DNA of 64,000 bases from positions 3,293,646-3,357,645 of the forward strand of contig NC_012489.1 in the NCBI RefSeq assembly GCF_000010305.1. Reading direction: 5' to 3'. This document shows, in pieces, positions 27,212 to 35,600 of the stretch. Source of the stretch: Gemmatimonas aurantiaca T-27. GTDB taxonomy: Bacteria; Gemmatimonadota; Gemmatimonadetes; Gemmatimonadales; Gemmatimonadaceae. Within the stretch, counting starts at the first letter, position 1. Every line of letters starts with the position of its first letter. The notes beneath the pieces were generated by a model that was not told where the DNA came from, did no database searches, and worked only from the letters and a program-made list of their open reading frames with translations. A program made the translations under genes and the position numbers.

Positions 27212-27215
27212 GTGT

Positions 27216-28019
27216 TCAGTCTCCTCCGTAGACCACGTCGCCAGCCTGCGCCGACGCCGCGACAAGCGCACGCACTCGCGTGAGCAGATTGGTTTCGCGC
27301 ATCGTTTCCTTCGGTGCGAGCTGTGTTTCCGGCGCGGATCCACGCGCTTGGATGACCTGCAGCAACACCAGTTCGAGATCCTGCAGCAGCCGCCGCGTCC
27401 GTTCATCGCGCAACTGCGGTTGATCGAGTAACAGTCGGGTGGTGATCAGCAGATCACGCGCCCGCTGAGTGTGATCGGCATCGGCCGTGGCCGGAGCGTC
27501 ATCGTCGCGCACCACGGTGAGCAGCGAGACCGTCGTCGCGAGATGCTCCTGCATCGCCACGAAACTCGGGTCATTGCTGCGGGGCATCGCGGCCAGCGCT
27601 TCGGGGCCAAGACTTGGCGCCGCCGCCACGCTGTCCGTGCCGGTGGATGCTCCGACATTCGAAGCCGGCACCGCGTAGCGACCGATAGCCACACCGGCCA
27701 CCAGCACGGCGGCCACCGCGGCCACCTGCGCAGTCCACCGCGTCCATCGTGACGGACGGCGGATCGGGGACACCGATGCTGTGGTGGCTGCAGCCACCGA
27801 TGCAAAGGAGGCCGCCACCGGTGTCGTCGATTCTTCGCCGGCCTGGCGCGCCTTGGCGATGCGCGCCCACATCATCTCCCGCGGCACCACCACATCGGCG
27901 TCGAGCTCATCGACCGCCCGCCGCGCGAGATCGAGCATCCATGGATCGAGAGGGGTGTCGCTGATCATGCGTTCCTCCTCGTCCGATGGGTGTTCTGGGG
28001 TGTTTGAATGATCTGTCAT
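27216..28019 (-). CDS. Putative anti-sigma factor with one membrane helix
   Basis: 267 residues. The N-terminal 90 residues are predicted cytosolic and helical (DPWMLDLARRAVDELDADV). They are followed by one membrane helix (about residues 95-116, VAAVAAVLVAGVAIG) and a periplasmic part with long helices (MQEHLATTVSLLTVV, RARDLLITTRLLLDQ). It lacks the HxxxCxxC zinc motif of ZAS anti-sigma factors, so the assignment rests on topology and position. It overlaps the ECF sigma gene by ATGA and precedes the two HEAT genes. The likely role is to hold the sigma factor at the membrane until an envelope signal arrives. Confidence 0.75.
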   Translation of the reverse strand: MTDHSNTPEHPSDEEERMISDTPLDPWMLDLARRAVDELDADVVVPREMMWARIAKARQAGEESTTPVAASFASVAAATTASVSPIRRPSRWTRWTAQVAAVAAVLVAGVAIGRYAVPASNVGASTGTDSVAAAPSLGPEALAAMPRSNDPSFVAMQEHLATTVSLLTVVRDDDAPATADADHTQRARDLLITTRLLLDQPQLRDERTRRLLQDLELVLLQVIQARGSAPETQLAPKETMRETNLLTRVRALVAASAQAGDVVYGGD

Positions 28020-28630
28020 GCTGACTCCTTGCCGATCTGCGAAGACGTCCGGACGGACGTCGTCATGGCGGAGGCCGTGACGGGTGAACCCATCGAAGCC
28101 GAAGGCGCAAACGCGGCCAACGCCACGCGCAGTTTTTCGCGGGCACGGAAGAGTTGGGACTTGCTGGTGCCGACCGCGACACCGAGTGCTTCGCCAATCT
28201 CCTCGTGCGTGAACCCTTCCACGTCATGCATCACGAACACACGCCGGGTGCCGTCGGGAAGTGCCGCGATCGCCGCCCGAAGGCGGACCTTCAGATCGGG
28301 ATCACTTTCGCCGGACCATCGCGCCACCGTGGTGGCTTCTTCCAGGGGCGCGGCAAACGCCTCGCGGCGCTTGTGGGTGCGGAGCCCGTTCAGCGTGATC
28401 GACACGGCGATCACGTGCAGCCAGCTCGAGAGGGCCGAGTCTCCCCGGAACTGCTCGATGCGACTGAACGCCCGCAGGAACGTGTCCTGGGTCCACTCCT
28501 GGGCAAGCTCGGGCCGACCACTCATCCGAAGGATGAGACGGTATACCCGGTCCACGTGGCGCTCGTAGAAGTCCCGTTCCGCCCCGTGATCGCCGGCCTT
28601 GAGGCGGTCGATCAACTCGGTATCGGTCAC
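28016..28630 (-). CDS. ECF-type RNA polymerase sigma factor
   Basis: 204 residues. Sigma region 2 runs from about residue 20 to 90 (DFYERHVDRVYRLILRM, QDTFLRAFSRIEQFRGDS, SSWLHVIAVSITLNGLR) and region 4 from about 115 to 170 (AIAALPDGTRRVFVMHDVEG, HEEIGEALGVAVGTSKSQLF). A Ser/Ala/Thr-rich tail follows. It would direct RNA polymerase to a small set of promoters, probably including its own. It is the first gene of a four-gene operon with an anti-sigma gene and two exported HEAT-repeat proteins, which suggests an envelope-stress or surface-sensing circuit. I could not identify its promoter motif upstream. Confidence 0.93.
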   Translation of the reverse strand: MTDTELIDRLKAGDHGAERDFYERHVDRVYRLILRMSGRPELAQEWTQDTFLRAFSRIEQFRGDSALSSWLHVIAVSITLNGLRTHKRREAFAAPLEEATTVARWSGESDPDLKVRLRAAIAALPDGTRRVFVMHDVEGFTHEEIGEALGVAVGTSKSQLFRAREKLRVALAAFAPSASMGSPVTASAMTTSVRTSSQIGKESA

Positions 28631-28727
28631 AGGTGCGTCAGTGGAAAGTGGCGGTCGTCGAATCGGTGCGCATGCATGTGCGCCTCAAAGACAGGGGTGA
28701 CCGCCAAAGGGTTGCATGGCATTTGTC

Positions 28728-28756
28728 GGGGCCGGATCCAGCCGAATCCCGGCCCC
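28728..28756 (-). terminator. GC-rich hairpin after the coiled-coil gene
   Basis: GGGGCCGG / CCGGCCCC stem with a 13-base loop, just downstream of the gene at 28768-29514 on the minus strand. No T run follows, so function is tentative. Confidence 0.45.
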
Positions 28757-28767
28757 CGGCGGGGTCA

Positions 28768-29514
28768 TCAGCCGCGCTTGACCTGCTCGTGCTCGGCGAC
28801 GGGAACAGCAATGGGTTGGGCGGGGCCGGCACCCAGGCGGTTCTGCTCGCTCATGACCCGCGTGAGGAAGCGCTGTCCTTCCCCGATACGTTCGGTCTCG
28901 ATGGCAATGGATTCGATGGACTGTGCCATCTGGTCCAGGCGGTCGTGCACTTCGCGCGGCACCGGCGCAATCACGGTGGCGCCCCGCTTCCAGATGCGTC
29001 GCGCGTACGCAATGGCGAGCGGTCCCAGCACGAACATGATGAAGACGATCGGGATGGCGACCAGCTCTTCGGGCGGGCCATCGCGCTGGATCGGAGGACG
29101 CTCCACGATCGCGCCGGGAATGGCGGCCGCCTTGGCCACGGCCAGGTCGGCCTGCGCGATCTGGCCTTCCACCGACGAGATACGGGCGTCGGTCTCTTTC
29201 AGTCGGGCCTCGACACCCGTCCGATCGGACGTCGTGATGTTCTCCGACCGCAGCTCGTTGGACAGATCCCGCCGCTGGTCTTCGAGGCGGTCGAGCTGAT
29301 TGCGGAGCTCCTTTCGCTGCGCCACCATCCCTTCGTAAACCTCTTGGGCGCCGACGGCCCCCGGCTGCTGGATCGTGACCGGGAACTCGATGGGCTGCGG
29401 TGCAGGAGGAGCCGGTGGTGGAGCGGGCTGGAAAGCTGGCATCGGGGCGTCGATAGGGCGGACGAAAGGGGGCACTGTCCGTACGATCCCTCCGTGGAAG
29501 GGTTTCGGCAACAT
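28768..29514 (-). CDS. Coiled-coil membrane protein, function unknown
   Basis: 248 residues from the ATG at 29514; an in-frame ATG at 29442 is also possible. The N-terminus is Pro-rich (PAPPPAPPAPQP). Residues about 60-125 form a charged coiled coil (EVYEGMVAQRKELRNQLDRL, QRRDLSNELRSENITTSDRT, ARLKETDARISSVEGQI). One membrane helix follows at about 150-168 (LVAIPIVFIMFVLGPLAIAY), then a second amphipathic helix (DRLDQMAQSIESIAIETERI). No family recognised. It is transcribed alone, divergent from the lipoprotein gene at 29594. The coiled coil on both sides of a membrane helix suggests a structural or oligomeric membrane protein. Confidence 0.75.
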   Translation of the reverse strand: MLPKPFHGGIVRTVPPFVRPIDAPMPAFQPAPPPAPPAPQPIEFPVTIQQPGAVGAQEVYEGMVAQRKELRNQLDRLEDQRRDLSNELRSENITTSDRTGVEARLKETDARISSVEGQIAQADLAVAKAAAIPGAIVERPPIQRDGPPEELVAIPIVFIMFVLGPLAIAYARRIWKRGATVIAPVPREVHDRLDQMAQSIESIAIETERIGEGQRFLTRVMSEQNRLGAGPAQPIAVPVAEHEQVKRG

Positions 29515-29593
29515 GTGCCTGTGGCGCGGCGACGCCCTGCATGGGCATCATCCGAATGGTACCGCGATTCACTCCAACCTCGACGGCCAGACG

Positions 29594-30814
29594 ATGCACA
29601 GGGCTTCGAACCGTTTTGGTATGCTGCCGGCGGTGTGCCTGCTCATGGCGGGATGCCGCACCGCGCCGATCGCGCAGCCAAATACGCCGCCGACGGCTCT
29701 TCAGGCGGGCGTCAGCGAACAGCTCGCGCCCCTCGCCAGTCCGGTGGGGTCCGCCCGACTGCCCGAACAACTCCCTGATAGCATCTGGTGGCGCATGATC
29801 CAGGAGTTCTCCGAACCCGGCGGCTATTTCCGGTCGGAGAACTTCGTCTCCAATGAACTGGGTCTGCAGCATGTGGTGGCTCGGCTCCGTCTCACCGCGC
29901 CGCCAGGCAGTGTGTATCTGGGCGTGGGTCCCGAGCAGAATTTCACCTACATCGCGGCACTCGAGCCCCGCATCGCGTTCATCGTCGACATCCGCCGACA
30001 GAACCTGCTGCAGCATCTCTGGTACAAGGCCGTCTTTGAACTCTCGCCGACGCGGGCCGAATTCCTGGCGCGGCTATTCGCCCGTCCGCTGGCGGCTGGC
30101 AGCACGCCATCCACCACCTGGCGCGCCGACTCGTTGATTGCGCGCCTCATGCGCACGCCGATGGACACGGTCTACTTCCGCCGGACGTACGCCGAAGTGG
30201 AGGCCCACCTGATTCGCGGACGCGGCATTCCGCTCGATTCGAGCGACCGGGCCACGCTGCGCTACATCGATGGGGTGTTCGCCAACAGTGGGCCGGAACT
30301 CAATTACTCCAGTGGCAGCACACTGGGTGGCGGGTTCGGGCGCGGCGGATTCCGGCGCATGCCCAGCTTCGCCGAAGTGGCCGAAGCGACCGACCAGGCT
30401 GGCGAAAATCTGGGCTTTCTGGGTACGGAGCGTGCGTACCAGCGCGTGCGCGACATGCAGCGCCGGAATCTGATTGTGCCGGTGGTGGGCAACTTTGCCG
30501 GCCCCCATGCCTTGCAGCGCGTTGGCACCTGGCTGCGGGAGCGAGACGCCCGGGTGCAGGTGTTCTATACCAGCAATGTGGAGCAGTATCTCTTCCAGCA
30601 GGGCGACGAATGGGCGCGGTTTTACGCCAATGTGGCGGCGATGCCGGTGGACACCGCCGCCCGGTTCATCCGGTCGGTGACCGGCGGTTTTGGGGTGGCC
30701 CGCTCCCAGTTCATGATGACCCAACTGACCAGCCCGATCCTGCCGATTCTCCAGGCGTCGGCCGATGGCACCCTGGGAGGGTACGGGGACGTCATCCGGC
30801 GGTCGGAGCCCTGA
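29594..30814 (+). CDS. Lipoprotein of unknown function with a methyltransferase-like segment
   Basis: 406 residues (ATG 29594; ATG 29621 is an alternative that leaves a shorter signal). The lipobox LLMAGC marks a lipoprotein. From about residue 90 there is a Rossmann-like pattern, [13 protein letters not shown] followed about 15 residues later by FIVDIRRQN. This recalls motif I and the acidic residue of SAM-dependent methyltransferases. A mostly helical region follows, including a Gly-rich loop ([11 protein letters not shown]). The C-terminal part has [16 protein letters not shown] and [12 protein letters not shown], which also look like alpha/beta elements. I cannot name the family with confidence. 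An exported protein with a SAM-binding-like fold would be unusual, since SAM is not known to be plentiful outside the cytoplasm. Confidence 0.8.
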   Translation: MHRASNRFGMLPAVCLLMAGCRTAPIAQPNTPPTALQAGVSEQLAPLASPVGSARLPEQLPDSIWWRMIQEFSEPGGYFRSENFVSNELGLQHVVARLRLTAPPGSVYLGVGPEQNFTYIAALEPRIAFIVDIRRQNLLQHLWYKAVFELSPTRAEFLARLFARPLAAGSTPSTTWRADSLIARLMRTPMDTVYFRRTYAEVEAHLIRGRGIPLDSSDRATLRYIDGVFANSGPELNYSSGSTLGGGFGRGGFRRMPSFAEVAEATDQAGENLGFLGTERAYQRVRDMQRRNLIVPVVGNFAGPHALQRVGTWLRERDARVQVFYTSNVEQYLFQQGDEWARFYANVAAMPVDTAARFIRSVTGGFGVARSQFMMTQLTSPILPILQASADGTLGGYGDVIRRSEP

Positions 30815-30851
30815 GCACGCTGCCTGTGGGCTTGGCCCGCCAGCAGCGTGC
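30815..30851 (+). terminator. Hairpin after the 29594 lipoprotein gene
   Basis: GCACGCTGC / GCAGCGTGC 9-bp stem with an inner GGGC/GCCC-type pairing, starting immediately after the stop codon. No T run is present. Confidence 0.5.
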
Positions 30852-31004
30852 GGGACCGGGGAGGTTGACTCCGTTCCCCGATTCCATCATCTATTCAGGC
30901 TCTCGCCGTGTGCGAGCCGGCTGGGCCGCCTTGGGGCAGCCTTCCGGTCACCCCATTCAAGAACGCGCTCACCGCCGGAAATGGTGGCGCACGCTGGAGT
31001 TATG

Positions 31005-31250
31005 ATGGCCAAAGATGGCATTCACCCGCCGTACCACCCGGTCGTCTTCAAGGACGCCTCCACGGGCGCGCTGGTCCTGACCCGCTCGACGATGACGAGC
31101 GACACCAAGATCAAGCTGGAAGACGGCAACGAGTATCCGCTGGTCCTGCTCGAAATCACGAGCGATTCGCACCCGTTCTACACGGGCACGCAGCGCCTGA
31201 TCGACACGCAGGGTCGCGTCGACAAGTTCAAGAAGCGCTACGGCCGCTGA
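31005..31250 (+). CDS. rpmE2: 50S ribosomal protein L31, type B (cysteine-free)
   Basis: 81 residues. [24 protein letters not shown] and DKFKKRYG identify L31. None of the four zinc cysteines of type A L31 is present, so it is the C-minus type B. Of two adjacent ATGs, the one at 31005 leaves five bases after GGAG while 31002 leaves only two, so 31005 is preferred. In many bacteria the zinc-free L31 replaces the zinc form under zinc limitation; here no Fur-box-like sequence is visible upstream, so it may be the constitutive copy. A textbook terminator follows. Confidence 0.95.
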   Translation: MAKDGIHPPYHPVVFKDASTGALVLTRSTMTSDTKIKLEDGNEYPLVLLEITSDSHPFYTGTQRLIDTQGRVDKFKKRYGR

Positions 31251-31267
31251 ACACCGCCGTCGCACAC

Positions 31268-31302
31268 AAAAGCCCCGCCTTATTGGCGGGGCTTTTGTTT
31301 TT
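31268..31302 (+). terminator. Intrinsic terminator of the L31 gene
   Basis: AAAAGCCCCGCC / GGCGGGGCTTTT stem with a 5-base loop, then GTTTTT. It is symmetrical enough to serve the convergent CopD gene as well. Confidence 0.93.
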
Positions 31303-31334
31303 CAGGATCTGCGATCGTGCGTCATCACCGACGA

Positions 31335-32144
31335 TCACTCCGGTGGCTCACTCCCTGTCAGCACCGCCGTCAGCACGATGACCACGGTCGCCAGGATCAC
31401 CTCGAGCCGCACCGCCCGTGATGAAGGCACACCTACCGCATGCACGTTGCGGCGCTGCGCCGCACCGAAGGCGAGGATCACCAGCACCAACACCGTCTTC
31501 AGGAGCAACATCTGACCATACGGCGCGGAGAGAATCGCGCGTGGCGATGAAGCACCCAATAGCCGCAGGCTGCTCATCACACCGGTGATCACGGCCAATG
31601 GCGCCGCGATCGTGGCAATGGCGCTCATGCGGCGCCAGCGCGCCCCGATATCGTCGCTCGGGCCGTCGGCAATGGCCAACACGAGCGCGCCGATCCAGGC
31701 GCCCATGGCCAGCACGTGTGCGGCGTCGACCGCGCGCGCGGCGACCACCCATTCACCGGCATTGGCGTGTCCCAGACCACCAATGGCGATCGCGAGGGCC
31801 ACCACACCGGCCCACAACACCGGACTCGAAAAACGTCCAAAACGGCGTGGCAGTGCCACCGCAGTCACCAGACACGCGGCCAGCAGCTTGGTCCAGTTAC
31901 GACCCCAACCGCCATTCAACAGCGCCGACACCTCAGCCCACGGCAACTCGAGCGCCGATCGCTGCGCCTGCAACCACAGCAGCGGGGCCAGCAACAGCGC
32001 CGCGACCGCCCCGGCCCGCAACAGCGCCCGCCCACGCGGTGTGCGACAACACGCGCACACTCGCGGCGGCAACATGGCTTCACCTACGGCGACGGTCGCC
32101 CCGGCGAACAACAGTACCTTGGCGACCGTCGTCAGATCGGCCAT
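31335..32144 (-). CDS. copD: CopD-family copper resistance/import membrane protein
   Basis: 269 residues with about eight membrane helices (KVLLFAGATVAVGEAML, AVAALLLAPLLWLQ, VLWAGVVALAIAIGG, AAHVLAMGAWIGALVLAI and others). The DAAHVLAMGAWIGAL segment, with a histidine inside the helix, is characteristic of CopD/PcoD. A CACC cluster lies near residue 30. CopD works with periplasmic CopC in copper uptake or tolerance. The start overlaps the CopC stop by one base (TAATG), and it is the last gene of the MbnP - dihaem enzyme - CopC - CopD operon. Confidence 0.9.
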   Translation of the reverse strand: MADLTTVAKVLLFAGATVAVGEAMLPPRVCACCRTPRGRALLRAGAVAALLLAPLLWLQAQRSALELPWAEVSALLNGGWGRNWTKLLAACLVTAVALPRRFGRFSSPVLWAGVVALAIAIGGLGHANAGEWVVAARAVDAAHVLAMGAWIGALVLAIADGPSDDIGARWRRMSAIATIAAPLAVITGVMSSLRLLGASSPRAILSAPYGQMLLLKTVLVLVILAFGAAQRRNVHAVGVPSSRAVRLEVILATVVIVLTAVLTGSEPPE

Positions 32145-32550
32145 TACTTGGCCAGCTTCACGGTGAAGCTGTACGTGCCGTCAACCACGTGGCCGTCTTC
32201 CGACATCGCCTTCCACGTCACCGTGTACTTTCCGTCGCCCGGCGCCGTGGTGAACTTCGCGACGAGCGGATCATCGCTGCGCACGCCACGCGTGAGCTTG
32301 GCCGTGGCCACATCGGCACCGGCGGCGTTCTTCACGGCGATCTTCGACGTCGCCATGTCGGCCGGCTCGCTGAGCCACAGCTTCACATCCTGCGGCGCCG
32401 TGGTGAGCGTGGTGTCCTTGGCCGGGAACGACGCCTTGAGACGCAGGTGTGGGATCATGTCGGCGCGCATCGCCATCGGTGCGGCAACCGCCGCGGCAAC
32501 GACAACCGCCGGCACCAGGCGGCGCAGCAGCGTGGAACGGACAAAGCGGG

Positions 32551-32554
<4 letters not shown>
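32144..32554 (-). CDS. copC: CopC-family periplasmic copper-binding protein
   Basis: 136 residues with a signal peptide (VPAVVVAAAVAAPMAMRA). The mature protein starts near HLRLKASFPAKDTTL, matching the CopC pattern in which a near-N-terminal histidine binds Cu(II). The C-terminal DGHVVDGTYSFTV is the family signature and holds the second metal histidine. CopC binds copper in the periplasm and hands it to CopD. It overlaps the upstream dihaem enzyme gene by ATGA and the downstream copD gene by one base. Confidence 0.93.
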
Positions 32555-33816
<1,262 letters not shown>

Positions 33817-33821
33817 CACGA

Positions 33822-34763
33822 TCAACGCGTGCCGCCGTTCACGATGCCGTTCACGGTGCCGTTCGGACCGGAGCCTGCGCTATTGGCGGCGCCGGTCGCC
33901 GTGCCCCGCACCACGCGGAAGAACTTGGGCGTGTCGGCACCGGTGGCGTTGGGATGCGGCAGGTTCAGCGACGCAAAGAGCCCGCCACAATCGGCGTCAT
34001 TGGGCGCCGCCATGCACCCCATCGCGGTCTGCGGCTGGTTGCGTCGCACATCACTGCGCGACAGCAGGGCCGCGAGGTCGGCCACGATCACGTCGCGGGC
34101 CGGATTGAACCCACTGAGGGCGATTTCCGGGCGATTGCCATGAGAGCAGGACGTGGGTGCCTTGGCCCCGGCCGCCCCCGTGCATCCGGTGCTGCCCAGA
34201 TGAATCACCCACGCCGTGGCGGCGGAGTCGGGACGCGTGGCACGCATGTCCACACGCAGAAACTTGTAGCCGGCATTCCACGACCAGAACAGACGCGACA
34301 GCGAAAGCGGCGGCCCCTGTGTGGCCATATCGGAATGATTGCGCGCAAACGGCACACCCACCGTGAACGCGACCCCCTGATATTCACCGGCCGGTGCCAG
34401 CACCGTGATCTGCGGATTGGTCTCCGGCGTGCCGTTGGCGCAGGTGGCCGTGCCGTTTTCGAAATCCAGCAGCGCAATCTCCCGATCCTGCCACGGCGAA
34501 CGTGGTGCCATGGCCGCACGCACGGTATCACCGCGGGCCGTCACGAGGCGCACGTTGTGCACGTAGAAGCGGAAATCGCTGGCCGTGATCGTGGCCCCCG
34601 AGGTGCCAATCCCCGGATACTCCTTGCCGCAGGAGAACGGCGTATCACCCACGGTCGCCTGCAGGCGAATGGTGATCGGGATGAGGGAATCGGCGGCAGG
34701 CGCCGATGGAACGGCGGGCGTGGTCGCCAGCAGCATCGCGGCGGCCAGGGCAACAACAGACAT
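33822..34763 (-). CDS. MbnP-family copper-binding protein
   Basis: 313 residues with a signal peptide (MSVVALAAAMLLATTPAVPS). The MbnP signature is very clear: DFRFYVHNVRLV (63-74), LLDFENGTATCANGT (98-112), FTVGVPFARNHSD (133-145), LFWSWNAGYKFLRVD (158-172) and HLGSTGC (188-194). MbnP proteins are periplasmic copper binders; in characterised members a tryptophan is oxidised to kynurenine by MbnH. Trp160 and Trp162 are good candidates here. It is the first gene of the operon with the dihaem enzyme, CopC and CopD. No methanobactin precursor or mbnBC gene is in the window, so it belongs to the wider, methanobactin-independent group. Confidence 0.93.
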   Translation of the reverse strand: MSVVALAAAMLLATTPAVPSAPAADSLIPITIRLQATVGDTPFSCGKEYPGIGTSGATITASDFRFYVHNVRLVTARGDTVRAAMAPRSPWQDREIALLDFENGTATCANGTPETNPQITVLAPAGEYQGVAFTVGVPFARNHSDMATQGPPLSLSRLFWSWNAGYKFLRVDMRATRPDSAATAWVIHLGSTGCTGAAGAKAPTSCSHGNRPEIALSGFNPARDVIVADLAALLSRSDVRRNQPQTAMGCMAAPNDADCGGLFASLNLPHPNATGADTPKFFRVVRGTATGAANSAGSGPNGTVNGIVNGGTR

Positions 34764-35042
34764 GAAGGCCTCGGAGTGAAATGCACGGAGCCGGGCGGCC
34801 GTATGGTCGCCGGGTGACATCGGGCGGCCCACGCCCCACGACGTGTCTGGAGCACGAGGTGAGGCGCGACCGACAAACCAGAGCGCGAATGGTGGAACGG
34901 TCAGTGACCGGCGATCCTGCGCCCGATGGCCCAGCACTGTTGGCGACCAGCCAACAGGGGCTCTGTCGTGCAGCGGTCTTGAACGGTCACATCGCAGACG
35001 ATCGTCGAACCTCCGTCAGGAGGAGACGCCGCCCGTGAACAG

Positions 35043-35486
35043 TCAGCCGATCGCTGCCGGTGGTGCCGTGGCCGGAGGCTGCGCGACATCGGGTCGCTCA
35101 ACGGCCTGATACCGGGACGACTCGACCTTCGGTACCTCCGGCGCATCGATCCATGCCACGAAGGCAATGGGCGCCGACAGCAGGAATTGCGGAGCGGTGG
35201 CGCCACAACAGTGGGCGGCGCATTCACATTCTGGAGCCCCGGAGCGATCCGTTGGTGCGCCCGTTCCGTGTCCGGACTCATGGTGGCCGTGGTGCGCCGT
35301 CAGCGCATCAGCACCATCGATTTCACCTGCGCCATCGGTGCCGACTTGCAGCACGGCCGCCGATGGGTCCGACAGGCTCGCCAAGGCGTGATGCGGGCAC
35401 GACGGCTGCAATGGCAGCGCCAGTCGCGCCACCATCCAAACCAGAGTCAGCAGGAAACCTGCCCATCGCGCTTGTCCCCGACGCAT
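35043..35486 (-). CDS. Exported His/Cys-rich small protein next to the copper operon
   Basis: 147 residues from the ATG at 35486. An N-terminal hydrophobic segment (WAGFLLTLVWMVARLALPL) should act as signal or anchor. The middle carries a His cluster (AHHGHHESGHG) followed by a Cys cluster (ECECAAHCCG), a composition that would bind copper, zinc or another metal. It resembles loosely the DUF2946-type small exported proteins found beside copper genes; I would not insist. It reads in the same direction as the MbnP operon and lies about 280 bases upstream of mbnP. That 280-base gap contains a GTTGGC...GCCAAC hairpin and no other gene that I can see. Confidence 0.72.
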   Translation of the reverse strand: MRRGQARWAGFLLTLVWMVARLALPLQPSCPHHALASLSDPSAAVLQVGTDGAGEIDGADALTAHHGHHESGHGTGAPTDRSGAPECECAAHCCGATAPQFLLSAPIAFVAWIDAPEVPKVESSRYQAVERPDVAQPPATAPPAAIG

Positions 35487-35600
35487 GCAGAATCGTATGC
35501 CCTTTCGGGAGGGGCTGTCAATTGTGGCCGCGTGGGGCGTACGGCCGGTCCCCCAATACCGTCCGGACATCACCGATGCGACGGGGTCGGGAACGCACCT

